Assembly: GCA_026874595.1 (NCBI GenBank)
Contig: CM049306.1
Location: 63,742,019 to 63,806,018, forward strand
Origin: Sipunculus nudus
Taxonomy: Eukaryota; Annelida; Sipuncula; Golfingiida; Sipunculidae
Reading direction: 5' to 3'
DNA length: 64,000 bases
Part shown: one piece after another, positions 9,903-21,889 of the stretch
How the letters are laid out: each line of letters starts with the position of its first letter
How positions within the stretch are numbered: position 1 is the stretch's first letter
Notes under the pieces: generated by a model
Databases searched by the model: none
What the model saw: only the letters and a program-made list of their open reading frames with translations
Told to the model about the DNA's origin: nothing
Made by a program: the position numbers and the translations under genes

Positions 9903-12849
9903 TGGGCAATTCCATGATGTTACGGAGTGACATTTGACCCTACAGAATTAATGTATTGAACCATATAAGGACTACTCATACATTTAGGAAAAAAATTGAC
10001 TCGATATTTGTGTACATATGTTTCATAACTTTCATTTCCTGTAAATTAGATTTTCATATCCTGAAATATTTTTTGTTTACAAAGTGATAAAAAGTCGGTT
10101 ACGGAGTGACAGCGACAAATTGCATAACCGGACCAAGCAATGAATAATTCGAAAAGTCTGCTCATTGAAAAGGTATACTGCAATCTGGTATACAGCAAAC
10201 ATTAGCTCAGGAAATGAACCGTCTCAGCAAATATGAGGGAGAACCAGATATCATGCTTGATTTTATAAATGTGATTCTAAATTGCTGTTACGGAGTGACA
10301 CAGACTTCGTTACGGAGTGACGAGTTGGTTAAGCATGTCAAATATATAGCAAAACAGTGATTAAATGCTCTTTCTTTACACTTATTCCAGCAAATTAAAA
10401 AGCCTTAAATGTTATGTATTTACAGCGTTTAATGTTGAACTGTTAAAAACTTTTCTAGGCGCTGTCAGACCATGAAGAGAATTTATTTTATTTGACAAAG
10501 TAAGATGACAGCTATTTCAGTCATTTTGTTTTTTCCTTTCTATTTAGTATAATGACTCAGAATAGAGATCCATGGATCATGGGGCTCAGCTAAATTTGAC
10601 TATGATAAAAATTTATCAAATCCAGGCATACAGAAAAGTTTTTTTATATTTTTTCACTTAATATCATAATGGTACAGCCATTTTGGCAGTTTCATTCATA
10701 AGTCTGTCCTGCATGTATAGTCACCTTTCCCTTCATTACATCCTCCATTTCAAATTCATGTGATGTTGCTTTTGTAACTACAATGATTATACATGCTGAG
10801 GCAGGTGAATAATATTTGTGTAAAATCCAAATTTTTTATCATGTATTTTACAAATTTCTAAAACTTTAACCTCACTATAATGAAATTATCCGGCACTAAA
10901 AATTTCCTTAATGCCACAATATATATCAATATTTAAAAGCAAAGTTTTGTATATTGAAGTTAAATAAGTATTTAATTTAAACTTCATGCTTAGTTTTATC
11001 AACTAAAATAAATGATTCATTAAATTTTATTAGAAATTAACTTTTCAATCAGGTAGACACACTGTCAGTTGTATGAGGAATAACTAAATCAAATGCTTAT
11101 TAAAATTTAAAATTATTATAAAACATTTCAAACTTAATACAAAGATTAATATTTAAATTCACACATGCAACCAGTTTGGAACTCTTCTTTAGTTCAGGTA
11201 CCTCTGACATGCATTCCTCACATTATGACCATCTTAACTTTGATCATTGTAACCTCTTGTAATACAAAACAAATTCCAAAATGTATCAACGGTCTTGTAC
11301 AAACTATGAATGAAACAGAAAATTATAATATTCATCTTGTTTATGCATCCTGTCCATATAAGGGGGGGGGGGGGGAGACTGCATGTTTTATCCCTTTTTC
11401 ATGTCCAAAACGTACACTTTGAATAGATGTGCAACTGAATGTCTGACCAGACGACATATATATAACTATAGCTCAGAATACCTACAATCAAACCCAGCAC
11501 CAGTCTCAGTGCATAATACGCCAAACTAATATCTTGTGACCTGTAACCTAATAAGATATGAGCAAATTTAGTGGAAAACTCAAACTCAAGCAAGATATTT
11601 ATTGGAAAAGTAATGGTCAAATTCCTGGAAAGGTAACTATTTTGGGGCAAGAGTCAATGGATTTTTAATGTATTGACAGATGCTATCCATGCCATTATAT
11701 GACCCCTATATATAAAACAGATATATTTTAAAAATTACTCTATTTAATACTAGAAAACTGGTACTGTACAGAATGGATTGGGAGACATCAACAGGCACCC
11801 ACTTTTTTATAAACCATAAACAGAAAGACAAAGTTGCATTAAGAAAAGTAAGAATATTTATGTATCACTTTTACTATACTGCCAACATAGAAAATAAATT
11901 TCATAAAAATAAGCACATCAGAAATTTCAAATAGATTTTTTTGGTAGAAAATAAGCTAGAGGCTCTTGACCATGAAATTTCTGGATAGGCTCTGCTGATA
12001 GGTTGCTGTTGGACTAAGCCTAACAGCTTTTCATGACTTGTTCAAATCAAGGCAATTTACTATTTAATGCTTTCTAGCTTTATTCTTTGCCTTCAACACT
12101 TCATTATCAAAACTCATATTAAAATAAATTAAAAGAATTAAGATTTCAATGTTATAACCTTTTCAAAGTATGCAAAACAGGAATAAATGGAAATGGTGGG
12201 TTAAAAGAAAACATGTGGACCAGCTAAACCTAAAATGTCTCACTGGACTCCGTCAAATTGATGAACTGATAATGCTTGTCACTCCATAATGTAACGGAGT
12301 GACAACACTTTTTTTCAGCTTTAAGATGCTACAAAAGCTTCCTGTAACAAAATCTCAGAATAAACAAACAAAGTCTTAGAAGTCATTAACTGTTATATGT
12401 TATTTATTTCAATAACTATTGAGTTGCCAGTGGGGGGGGAAAATAAAAGTAAAATGTTGTTACTGAGTGACATGTTACAAAATGATAGCTGCTTATGTAT
12501 CTGTAGGTCACTTACGGAAGAAAACTTATTCTAACTTAAGGGTTAGGGTACAGGTGGCAAGCTCATAGTATACACTTGCCACAAAAATAATATCTGCCAG
12601 TAAAGTCCAAACATAAACCCAAATCATGCATATATGTTATTCTATCAATCACCATACATATTTTCTATAAAGAGAAGGCAAGCATCCCATAATTCATTGC
12701 AACATATAACAGAAAAAATCAGAATCATTAAAAAAAGAATTATTCAGGCGAACAGTGTACATATTAAACTTTTGTTTGGTGTATATCATGTCCATATATC
12801 CCTTTTCTGAAAATTTACCTTCTATGGACCATTTTCATGGAATTGCCCA
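9903..12849 (+). mobile_element. 2.9-kb TIR element with subterminal TTACGGAGTGAC repeats
   Basis: Ends are perfect 15-bp inverted repeats: TGGGCAATTCCATGA at 9903 and TCATGGAATTGCCCA ending 12849. The paralogous unoccupied site is GGTGGTACAATACAAAATCT at 53398-53417, which reads across the insertion point. TTACGGAGTGAC or one-mismatch forms occur at 9920, 10099, 10288, 10310, 12292 and 12460, with one inverted partner GTCACTCCA at 12278, clustered toward both ends like transposase-binding sites. The centre (about 10870-12000) is filled by another repeat related to the host element. No transposase frame; superfamily not recognised. Confidence 0.75.
11362..11375 (+). repeat. Poly-G run (14 G)
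   Basis: Run of 14 G in the repeat copy nested inside the TIR element, at the same relative place (after TGCATCC..) as other poly-G tracts. Confidence 0.95.
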
Positions 12850-12937
12850 AATACAAAATCTAAAATGTAGCATTGCATACCCAAGAATAAAATGAAATAC
12901 AGAAAATTATAACATTCATCTAGCTAATGCACCATCT

Positions 12938-12952
12938 GGGGGGGGGGGGGGG
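12938..12952 (+). repeat. Poly-G run (15 G)
   Basis: Run of 15 G after AATGCACCATCT, matching the tract at 56092-56112 in the sister repeat. Confidence 0.95.
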
Positions 12953-13399
12953 TGTGGAGGGCAGAGGGGAAGCCTGCTAGTAGTGGCCAAGCTGCCTGGG
13001 GTGGGTTACATAATGCAAGTGAAGGCTGTACTACTAGGTGGGCTAGATGTAAACAACACCTGACATGATGTATGAAAACTTGAATCTAAGCTACTCTTTT
13101 CAATCAATTCCTTTGAAATTTCAGATTTTAAAAGATTAAATCCTTATGTATATATGCTGTGAAAATTAAAACAGTGCTTACAGGAAAAAAAGTGCCATTG
13201 CCAAAGTTGGACAAAATTTAAGGTATTGATTTTTTATTTATGCTAAAACTTGAAAAATTTGCAAAATTCAGATCTTTGCAATTTCGGATTCCTAGGTCTT
13301 ACGGTTTCAAAACGAGCCACATCTATGAACAGACAGATGGACTTACAACGGACAATGGACCACGACTATAGCTCTGATGACTTATAGTCAGCTGAACTA

Positions 13400-14004
13400 A
13401 TAAGTATTGTACATTGAAGTTTTCAGTTCATGTTTCATTTTATAAACTAAAATAAAAGATCAGTAAATTTGTTAAAAAAATTCCTTTTTCAAATCAGGTA
13501 TAAACAATGTTGGATTGATGAGGGAGGAACAATAAAATTATGCTTATTACTATCTCCTTGTGAAAAATAATACAAAGTTATTACTCTTCTGAAGTAAGGA
13601 ATTCCTCATCTAATGAACATCCACACTTTTACAACAATACACCACTTTGCGGACAAAATTAAATGTGCACTTTAATCATAGTAAACCATGTAATACAATA
13701 CAAATTCCAAAATGTAGCAAAAATCTAGAACAAGAATGAATCAAATATAGAAAATGATAAGATTCATCTAGTTTATGCATCCTGTTTTACAAAGAAGATT
13801 CAAGGGATATGCCTGGAGTGAAGCAGTTACATAACATAGGTGAAGGCTCCATCTTTCACTGCAGACTACTGGGCTGGGGTTGGCTTGAGTAAACAACATA
13901 AGACATGGTGTATGAAAACCTGAATAAGAGCTACCTTTTTTTATATTAGCTTAAAACCTTATCTGTCCATCATGTGAAAATAAAAGCGAATGTACATACA
14001 GGAA
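13400..14004 (+). repeat. Type I interior fragment
   Basis: ATTGAAGTTTTCAGTTCATG to ACATACAGG matches the interior of the element at 9580-9900 and its continuation. The G element at 14005 inserted in its ACAGGAAAAA tract. Confidence 0.55.
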
Positions 14005-14633
14005 AAACAAGGGACCCATGGGTCACATCGCTCAGCTGAATTTTGGGAAATATTAGTAACTGCAAAATATTTTTATTTCTTTTGGATTTTTATGTATATT
14101 ATCATTAGAAAAGCTATGAGAAAATAGCCCTTCTAAAATTAAACTCTGTAAATTTTAGAATAATGGACATTATCTAGACCATTTAGTGAAGCACCAAGGG
14201 AACAATTAGGCCTATGGTAAGTGTTATATAAATATAAAAGTAACATTTCATAAACAAATAATGTGTGAAGGTAATTAAGTTTTCAAAAATATTTTATATT
14301 GCCATATCAGTTAACATACAGGAAAAACAAGGGACCCATGGGTCACATCGCTCAGCTGAATTTTGGGAAATATTAGAAACTGCAAAATATTTTTATTTCT
14401 TTTGGATTTTTATGTATATTATCATTAGAAAAGCTATGAGAAAATAGCCCTTCTAAAATTGAACTCTGTAAATTTTAGAATAATGGACATTATCTAGACC
14501 ATTTAGTGAAGCACCAAGGGAACAATTAGGCCTACGGTAAGTGTTATATAAATATAAAAGTAACATTTCATAAACAAATAATGTGTGAAGGTAATTAAGT
14601 TTTCAAAAATATTTTATATTGCCATATCAGTTA
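14005..14633 (+). mobile_element. Left part of type I element G, tandemly duplicated (320-bp period)
   Basis: ACAAGGGACCCATGGGTCAC starts at about 14006 and again at 14326. The two 320-bp copies differ at only a few positions. The duplicated unit also includes the host flank ACATACAGG, so the duplication happened after insertion. Its right part lies beyond nested element H, from 20244. Confidence 0.7.
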
Positions 14634-15713
14634 ACAAGTGGCCCATGGTCCATGACGCTCAGCTGAATTCAAGGAATGTTGAACAATGAGCAAAATGACT
14701 GCCAGAGTGCAAAAAAATCATGAATTTTGTGAAGAGTCCTTGATATGGGTTTCAGTGGGCTTTTGGACAGATGACAACTTCATTTGAAGGTCTCATAAAC
14801 AGAAAAAAAATGCGTACAAATTTGAAAAAATATAGGGAGTGCCACCAGTCTGCAGGAACTGATGAAACACTCCATGATCAATATATATCCAAAGAATCAT
14901 GGCTATCAAGGCATTAGTTATTCAGATACTGGAGCTTTTGTTTGTATCAAATTTTTAATTATTCTTGGGGGTATTTATGAGCCCTAGAGCTCAGAGAATA
15001 TGGGTAACAGAAACCTAATTTCAGGTTTCCAAGGAGATTTTTCATAAGTCTCCCTGGATGTGAAGTAAGAAGATTCTAGGTTCAGCAGTTACAGTTTGTG
15101 CCATGTTAACAGATGACCACTTCATCTGAAGGTCTCATAAATAGAGAAAAAATGCCTAAAAAATTGAAAAAAATACAGTTGGCGCCACCATGATCACTCC
15201 ATGATCAGTATGCCTGCACAGAATCATGGAGATCAATGCATTGGTTATTCAGATACTGGAGCTTTTGTATCAAATTTTTAATTATTCTGAGGGGTACTTA
15301 CTACGAAGGATATGGGTAACAGAGACCTAATTACATGTTTTCACAGAGACTTTTCATGGACCTCACTTGATGTCAAGTTAGAAGAATCTAGGTCAAGCAG
15401 TTACAATTTGTGCCCTGTTAACAGATGACACCTTCTTTGAAGGTCTCAAAAATAAAGTAAAACTAGATGTGTCCAAACGACACGAATGCCCCCGCCTGGG
15501 GCAAATTAGAAACATTTGTTAAATTTTGTAGTTCAGGAGGTGTCGTATGGTCAAAAGTAGGTCAACAAGGGCAAAATACAAACTCAATCTGTAACGGGTC
15601 ATTATCAAGCAACACACCAAAAATCAGGCCATGCAGTATCTGCAGGCATTGTGAAAAAAAGTCCATACATGTGCAAACATTAGGCCAGTATCTGTAAGCA
15701 TTGCATTGCAAAA

Positions 15714-16692
15714 CTAGAATATTAGCAAAAGCTGATAATCAGTTATAAATTTAAATTGGAGAGGTATGTGCCATGTTTCATAACAATCTACCAAATGCTT
15801 CCTGAGAAATAAGCTCCTAAGTTTTTTTTTATACAAAGCTCTGTGACCTTGAAAAGTAGGTCAAGAACACCCATCTTTGAACTTGACCAAGATTTTGTAA
15901 ATATCATGCATTAGCACTGAAGAAATGAAGTTCCTGTGTTGAATACCTTTGGAGATTTCCTGCACAAAAGGCCAACACTGAAAAATCTGATTAAAATACA
16001 TTAAAAAATCAGAAATTGTAGATGGTGCTACCAAAATTGTGCAGCAAGCACAGACCGTCATTCCAAATGATCATAGTAAGTTTAGTGAAAATCCACACAA
16101 TGGTTCCTGAGATATAAGCTTCTGTGTGTTTTTCTATAATCAGCTCTAAAACAAAGAAAAATAGGTCAAGGTCACCCATCTTTGCACTTGACCAAGATTT
16201 TGTTGATATACATCTTCACTGATGAAATAAAAGTCCAACGGTGAATCCTTTTAGAGATATTCCACTCACAAGGCCAACATTGAAAAATCCGATAAAAATT
16301 TATTAAAAAATCAGAAATTGCAGGTGGCGCAACCAAAATTGTGCAGCAAGCACAGACCGTCATTCCAAATGATCATAGTAAGTTTAGTGAAAATCCACAC
16401 AATGGTTCCTGAGATTTAGCTTCTGAGTGTTTTTCTATAATCAGCTCTAAAATGTAGAAAAATGGGTGAAGGTCACCCATCTTCGAACTTTACTGAGATT
16501 TTATCGATATTCATCTTCACTGATGATATAAATTTCCAACGGTGAATCCTTTTAGAGATATCCCGCTCACAAGGTAAAAGTTAACAGACGCGGACAGACG
16601 GACGCCAGACGGACAGAGAGACGGACGGATGGACAGACAGACCGACAGCTTGGGTGATGACAATAGCCCTTAAGCCTATGAGATGAGGGCTA
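15714..16692 (+). mobile_element. Element F nested in E
   Basis: Starts CTAGAATATTAGC and ends in the 7-bp-stem hairpin TAGCCCT..AGGGCTA (16664-16692). On either side the E core repeat resumes (GCATTGCAAAA | AAACGGCTGTACAT, compare 16863-16890). Carries two ~315-bp tandem modules with GTGCAGCAAGCACAGACCGT, an AGGTCAAGGTCACCC motif and, before the end, a GGACGGAC tract (16600-16650). Confidence 0.65.
16589..16650 (+). repeat. (ACGG/ACAG)n microsatellite
   Basis: Imperfect GGACAGACGGACGCC-type tetranucleotide tract immediately inside the right hairpin of F, the position where bivalve pearl-type elements carry ACGG repeats. Confidence 0.85.
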
Positions 16693-17440
16693 AAAACGGC
16701 TGTACATTTACATTTGTCATGAAAATTTATATTTTTCATGAAATTTTCTATGTTTAGGAGCCGTAAAACAAATAAAAGTAGGTCAACCATGACAAAATGC
16801 TAACCTGATCTGTAACTGGTCAATATCTACCCACACACCAAAAATCAGGCCAATATCTGCAGGCATTGCGAAAAAAAGTCCGTACATGTGTATTTGTCAT
16901 GAAAATTTATATTTTTCATGAAATTTTCTATGTTCAGGAGCCGTAAAACGGTCTAAAGTAGGTCAACTGGGACGAAACGCGAACTCGATCTGTAACTGGT
17001 CAATATCTGACCACACACCAGAAATCAGGCCAATATCTGCAGGCATTGCGAAAAAAAGTCCGTACATGTGTATTCAGTCATGAAAATGTCTATTTTCCAT
17101 GAAATTTTCTAAGTAAAGGAGCCGTAAAACGGTCAAAAGTAGGTCAACCGGGACGAAACGCAAACTCGATCTGTAACTGGTCATTATCTGCCAACACACC
17201 AAAAATCAGGCCAAAATCTGCAGGCATTGCAAAAAAAAGTCCGTACATGTGTATTTGTAATGAAAACTTCTATTTTTCATGAAATTTTCTAAGTTTAGGA
17301 GCTGTAAAACAGTCAAAAGTAGGTCAACCGGGATGAAACGCGAACTCGATCTGTAACTGGTCATTATCTGCCAACACACCAAAAATCAGGCCAATATCTG
17401 CAGGCATTGCAAAAAATAACGTACAACTGTTTGATTTCGG
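16693..17440 (+). repeat. ~180-bp tandem core repeats of element E
   Basis: GCATTGCGAAAAAAAGTCCG recurs at 16863, 17043 and 17223 (180-bp spacing), and a further partial unit is at 15530-15690. Each unit carries GGAGCCGTAAAACGGTC and a TCATGAAAATTTATATTTTTC segment. Confidence 0.8.
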
Positions 17441-17830
17441 AATGACGGAAGGACAGACATGGGTAACACTATATGCCCCGGCCACTTTGTGGCGGGGGCA
17501 TAAAAATTCATAAAAATTGGAAAAAAATACAGGTGGCGCCACCAGTTTGCAGGAACTGATGGAACATCCAATGATCAATATTCATGCAAATAATCATGGT
17601 GATCAATGCAGTAGTTATATAGATACTTGAGCTTTTGTATCAAATTTTGCATTATTCTGGGGGGTACTTCGGAGCCCCATAGCTCCAAGGATATGGGTAA
17701 CAGAGACCTAATTTCAGGTTTTCAATGAGATTTTTCATGGACCTCCCTGGATATTAAGTTTGAAGATTCCAGGTCCAGTGGTTACCATTTGTGCCCCGTA
17801 AACAGATGACAGGTTCATTGCAGGTCTAAA

Positions 17831-20092
17831 ACAAGGGACCTGTGGGTCACGGCGCTCAGCTGTTATATATGATAAAAAAATATGATTTAGAAATGAGGCA
17901 CATGCTGGTTTTGTGGGGTAATAAATATAAGCTGTATTATGAGTTGTTGTTGTTTAGCTTATGTATAATTTTGATAGCACCTTTGGAGACAGGGAAGAGG
18001 ATTGATTTCATTTATTTTATCACACAGATTTTGACTTGGCCATATAACTTATAAGCAGAACATATAATATAAGATTTTAACTATTTATTAAAAAAAATTA
18101 CAAATATTGTCCCAAATATAATTTTTATTAAAAATAATAAGAGAATCGTAATTTTTTAAAATGAAATATAACTGAAATGATTATTAAAATAATATTAAAG
18201 AATATATTCATGAAGTATTTGCACTGGTATTCATATACTTTCATTTCTACCTGAATTCCCATTCTTCATGCAAGAAATTTTATGATGGAGTACATATTCA
18301 TATTCGTATTTAAAAATAATTGCACAGTTTTCACCAAACAATGATGTTGAGAATCCAGAATATACAAAATTCACAAATTTAAATAATGATCATAAGTACC
18401 TGGTTTTATGGCTTTTATTTATATTTAAAAAAATAAATGTAATATATTCATTTTGGACTGATTTGACATCAATGTACACACTAGACACAGTAGGAATCTA
18501 GATAACTATTATCAACTGCATCTTTGTCTATCATTAATTTCCTTCATATGATCCTTAATGATTAGTAATGAATAATATGATTTACCTTTTTATCATTAAA
18601 ATTGAACTGAAAAATACCATAGGTGACTGTATGGTGTTATTTGGAATACATGACATTCTATCCATCGATACAAGATTCTTATATCAGCAATAACTGCAAG
18701 TTAATTTCCTGTTATTATAAACTAACAAATTCCTTTTCTATTTTTCTTTAATTTGTTATTAAAAACCAATAAAAATTCATTAATTTATTGTTTATTGTTA
18801 TGCTGTTGGTTAAAACTACTAGATGAGTTGGGTTGGACACCTGGATCAACTGTGGCTGGCCATAAGCTGCCAGGCTGCCCCAGTGTATGTCTCACCTCAA
18901 GCATGCATAATTTGCTGAAAGTTCAACAAGGTCAACATACAGGTGACTCGAGAGGGGCTGGAGAGAGTCAAGGTCTGACATGGTCTCATAAAAACATTAA
19001 TAAAAGCTACAATTTTTGGCCAATTTCTTTCAGCTTTCTAAACTAAAAAGCTGAAATCCTTATGTGTGCAAGATATGAAAATTATATCAACAGTGCTCAC
19101 AGGAAACAAACGTGCAATGGATAAAGTTGGGCAAAATTTAAGGTACTAATTTTATATTTATACTAATAACTTATAAAATTTGAAAAATTCAGAACTAATT
19201 TTGGGTATTCAATTGAATCTTGATTAAATAATGTTACATCCCTGACAAAAAATTGCTAGCTTCAGCAATCCCCTTGTTAAGGGAGTAAATATATTTCTTG
19301 ATTTTTTACAAAGTGCATTATGTTTGGACCCATAACTTAAAACAATTACGCAATACTTACATCATTTCTGGCATGTGCATAGAAAATGTACAGAAAAAGA
19401 TATATATATATATATATATATTATATATGATTAAAGTCAGATCAGTAGTTTTGATATTAGGCAGTCTTGAAGTGTAACAATGGGTTTGTAATGTAAAAAC
19501 GAAGTTTTTCATTATTATCTCAAAGGTATTAAGTCCTAGTGACCAAATTCTTGGCATGGTAGAGATTTTGTAGACATCTAATTGTATGCCAAATTTTAGG
19601 AACTGAGAGCTGAAGCTGGGGAGCTGAGCTCTTGCAAAAAAAAAAAATTAAATCCACAGTACTTACAGGAAAAAAACATGCCACGGTCAAAGTTGGGCAA
19701 AATTAAAGGTACAAAATTTTTATTTTTGTTAATATTTTAAAAAATTTAAAAGATTTTGATCTAATTTTGGGTATACAATTTAATTTTGATTAATTAAAGT
19801 TATATTACTGTAAAAAAGTCCATAGCTTTAACATGTTTTGTGTTAAGTGATCAAATATCTTTCCTATTTTTTTACAAATGCACTATGTTTGGGCCCATAA
19901 CTTTTTTAAATTATATAATACAGACATAATTTCTGGCATGTATATAGGAACTATATAGAGGAATATTTTTGGTAAATATGAGGAAAAACAGATGAGTGGT
20001 TTTGATATTAGGCAGTCCTGAAGTGTTAAAATAGGTTTTTCATAAAAAATTGAGGTTTTTCCTTAATTTCAGACGGACGGACGGACAGACGG
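17831..20092 (+). mobile_element. Type I element L1 nested in H1, right end lost
   Basis: Left end ACAAGGGACCTGTGGGTCAC then GGCGCTCAGCTGTT. Follows L2 and L3 over about 2.2 kb but stops inside an ACGG tract at 20071-20094, where H core repeat resumes (CCTCCCTGGATGTC). The terminal hairpin is missing, suggesting truncation or recombination at the microsatellite. Contains a (TA)n tract at 19399-19428. Confidence 0.65.
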
Positions 20093-20243
20093 ACCTCCCT
20101 GGATGTCAAGTGAGAAGATTCCAGGTCCAGAGGTTACTATTTGTGCCCTGTTAACAGACGCCGGACAGCCAGACAGCAAGCCAGACTGATGATGGACGAA
20201 GGGTGATGGCTATAGCTCAGATGACTTTCAGTCAGCTGAGCTA

Positions 20244-20979
20244 AAAATTAATCCCACAAAGTTTGACCTATATTCCTAATTTTAATACTAAGTTAACAGT
20301 GTTATTCACACCTAGGCCCCGCCAACTTTAAGAGATATGAATGAAATGCTACAAAGTATTTATATCTTCTTAAAGCTTGTCAGTTAGCACTTACATTAGA
20401 TCCTAATATTTCATCACATTTGAATATTAGGATTAAATTCCTGAAATTTTTTTCTTTAAAAAAATCAAAATTGTCCAAGTCTCATCAAAAAGAATTTATT
20501 TAACATTAAAATTATATGGTTCATCTTGTTTATTAGTCCTGTGTATTGAAGGGGTGGGTGGGGGAAGGGTCTTCGTTGTTACTGCTCGTTGCTGATAAAA
20601 ATGTTAATTTTAAGATTCATCTAGTTCACAGTACAGGTCTGCCAACAGATTGTGGTGGGGAGGGGCAGAGAGAAAAAGGCTCCCTGTGGTATGGTTTTAA
20701 CTGCAGACAGCCTGATCAAGCTCAACTCAGTGAAGAGAGGGTTTGCTCTAGTGATGGGATTGCATAACATTATGCCAACAGTCTGGGGAGCATAGAGAGC
20801 TGCACTGAATGACCTACAGTGACCAAAGTGGACTGCTTGACAATGTAAGGGAATACAACAAGAGCCTCCAAAAAAATTTTAAAACTAGCCTAATTTTGCA
20901 GCTTTTATTTTCAAATTTCAGATTAACAGATTAAATCCTTATGTGCACATGCTGTGAAAAATTAAATCCACAATACTAA
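20244..20979 (+). repeat. Right part of type I element G and flanking type I interior
   Basis: ATTAATCCCACAAAGTTTG onward matches 31213-31460. The unbroken TCTCATCAAAAAGAATTT at about 20490 is the empty counterpart of the site occupied by L2. Continues into a G-rich segment and type I interior up to the MITE at 20980. Confidence 0.6.
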
Positions 20980-21266
20980 GGCCAAAAAAAATAAAAGGTA
21001 TGGTTCTCAGGCACCGCCCGCGTCAATTTTAACCCCCCGCATCAAAACTTTTTATTTTGCTTTTTATCTTTCAAGAAGATAAATAATACATTTTATGTAG
21101 TGCTTCTACCTGTTTAGCAAAAATATTTGTTATTTTCATGCTTTTCCCTGATCATATGGCATTTTTATCGAAACACTCAAAAAAAGGTCAAAAATAAAAT
21201 ACCGCCCGCCCGCACTGATTTCTAAAAAAAAGTGCCTGAGAACCATACCTTAATTTTTTTTTGGCC
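20980..21266 (+). mobile_element. MITE (PIF/Harbinger-like), copy 2
   Basis: 287-bp relative of the element at 7255 with the same ends (GGCCAAAAAAAATAAAAGG..). Inserted in a type I interior whose unoccupied form reads CAGTACTTACAGG (e.g. 33455). The flanks are TAA and CAA, consistent with a mutated TTA/TAA duplication. Confidence 0.75.
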
Positions 21267-21591
21267 CAACAGGAAAAAAAACGTGCCGTGGCCAAAAATG
21301 GGCAAAATTTAAGGTACCAATTTTTTATTTTTACTAATATTTTAAAACATTTAAAAGATTTTGATCTAATTTTGGGTATACAATTTAATTTTGATTAATT
21401 AAAGTTATACTACTGGAAAAAAGTCCTTAGCTTTAACATGTTTTGTGTTAAGCGAGCAAATATCTTTCCTGATTTTTTACAAAATGCATTATGTTTCAGC
21501 CCATTACTTTTTTAAATTGTATAATACAGACCTTATTTCTGGCATGTACATGGAAACTACATAGAGGAATGTTTATGGTAAATATGAGGAA
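21267..21591 (+). repeat. L-type interior fragment
   Basis: AACGTGCCGTGGCC to AATATGAGGAAA matches the interior of L2/L3 (33475-33790). Ends where the next type I left end begins. Confidence 0.6.
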
Positions 21592-21646
21592 ATTACATCC
21601 CATAGGTCACTGTGCTCAGCTGAAGTTGACCTTGAAGGTAAAAATC

Positions 21647-21889
21647 TTAAATAATATCAAATGGATATGTATTAAGAGGAAGAGGTGATAAAGGCCATGG
21701 TTGGTTTATATGGTTGGTTTGTATTGATGAGCAAGAAATTGTTGCAAATAATATTTTGTGACCTGACCATATGTTTCCTATTGTTGAAACTGAAGCGTGT
21801 GAGCAGTTTGTGAACAAATGATCTGTACTATTACCATGATCATTAGTTGGCTTTTTGATTAACTGTTGACATTTTAGTAGTTTACACAT
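21647..21889 (-). pseudogene. AP-endonuclease (EEP) domain relic, C-terminal part
   Basis: Minus-strand frame with LLKCQQLIKKPTNDHGNS..LFTNC and SGHKILFATI, the decayed C-terminal half of an exonuclease/endonuclease/phosphatase domain of the kind found in non-LTR retrotransposons and in Helentrons. Relative to the better copy at 47091-47348, the catalytic SDH has become SGH and IDLVF has become TDHLF. The GDFN segment is absent. Its position just inside a type I terminus suggests it is part of the element rather than an independent insertion. Confidence 0.6.

Larger units (their letters stand above)
9130..13399 (+). mobile_element. Type I element (host of a nested TIR element)
   Basis: Left end ACAAGCGACCCATGGGTCAC; right end hairpin ..GACTTATAGTCAGCTGAACTA at 13399, a slightly mutated form of the usual TGAGCTA end. 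Without the 9903-12849 insertion it is about 1.3 kb. Its middle (9409-9902 plus 12850-13390) matches 52909-53454 and 56057-56955. Non-coding. Confidence 0.65.
15463..17503 (+). mobile_element. Complete type II element E nested in H1
   Basis: Starts CTAGAT, hairpin GTGTC-CAAAC-GACAC, subterminal ATGCCCCCGCC; ends in the hairpin ATGCCCC..GGGGGCAT then AA. The interrupted host reads continuously as AAATAGAGTAAAAATGCC at about 60250, so the boundaries are well fixed. Interior is ~180-bp tandem core repeats. Nested element F occupies 15714-16692. Confidence 0.75.
14634..20243 (+). mobile_element. Type I element H1 interrupted by two nested insertions
   Basis: Left end ACAAGTGGCCCATGGTCCAT with CGCTCAGCTGAATTC, right-end hairpin ..CAGTCAGCTGAGCTA at 20243. 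Flanks CAGTTAA | ATTAATCCC rejoin to the uninterrupted G sequence seen at 31208-31220. Interior is tandem ~300-bp core repeats (14820-15460, 17504-17830, 20093-20160) with GGTGGCGCCACC cores. Hosts E (15463-17503) and L1 (17831-20092). Confidence 0.65.
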
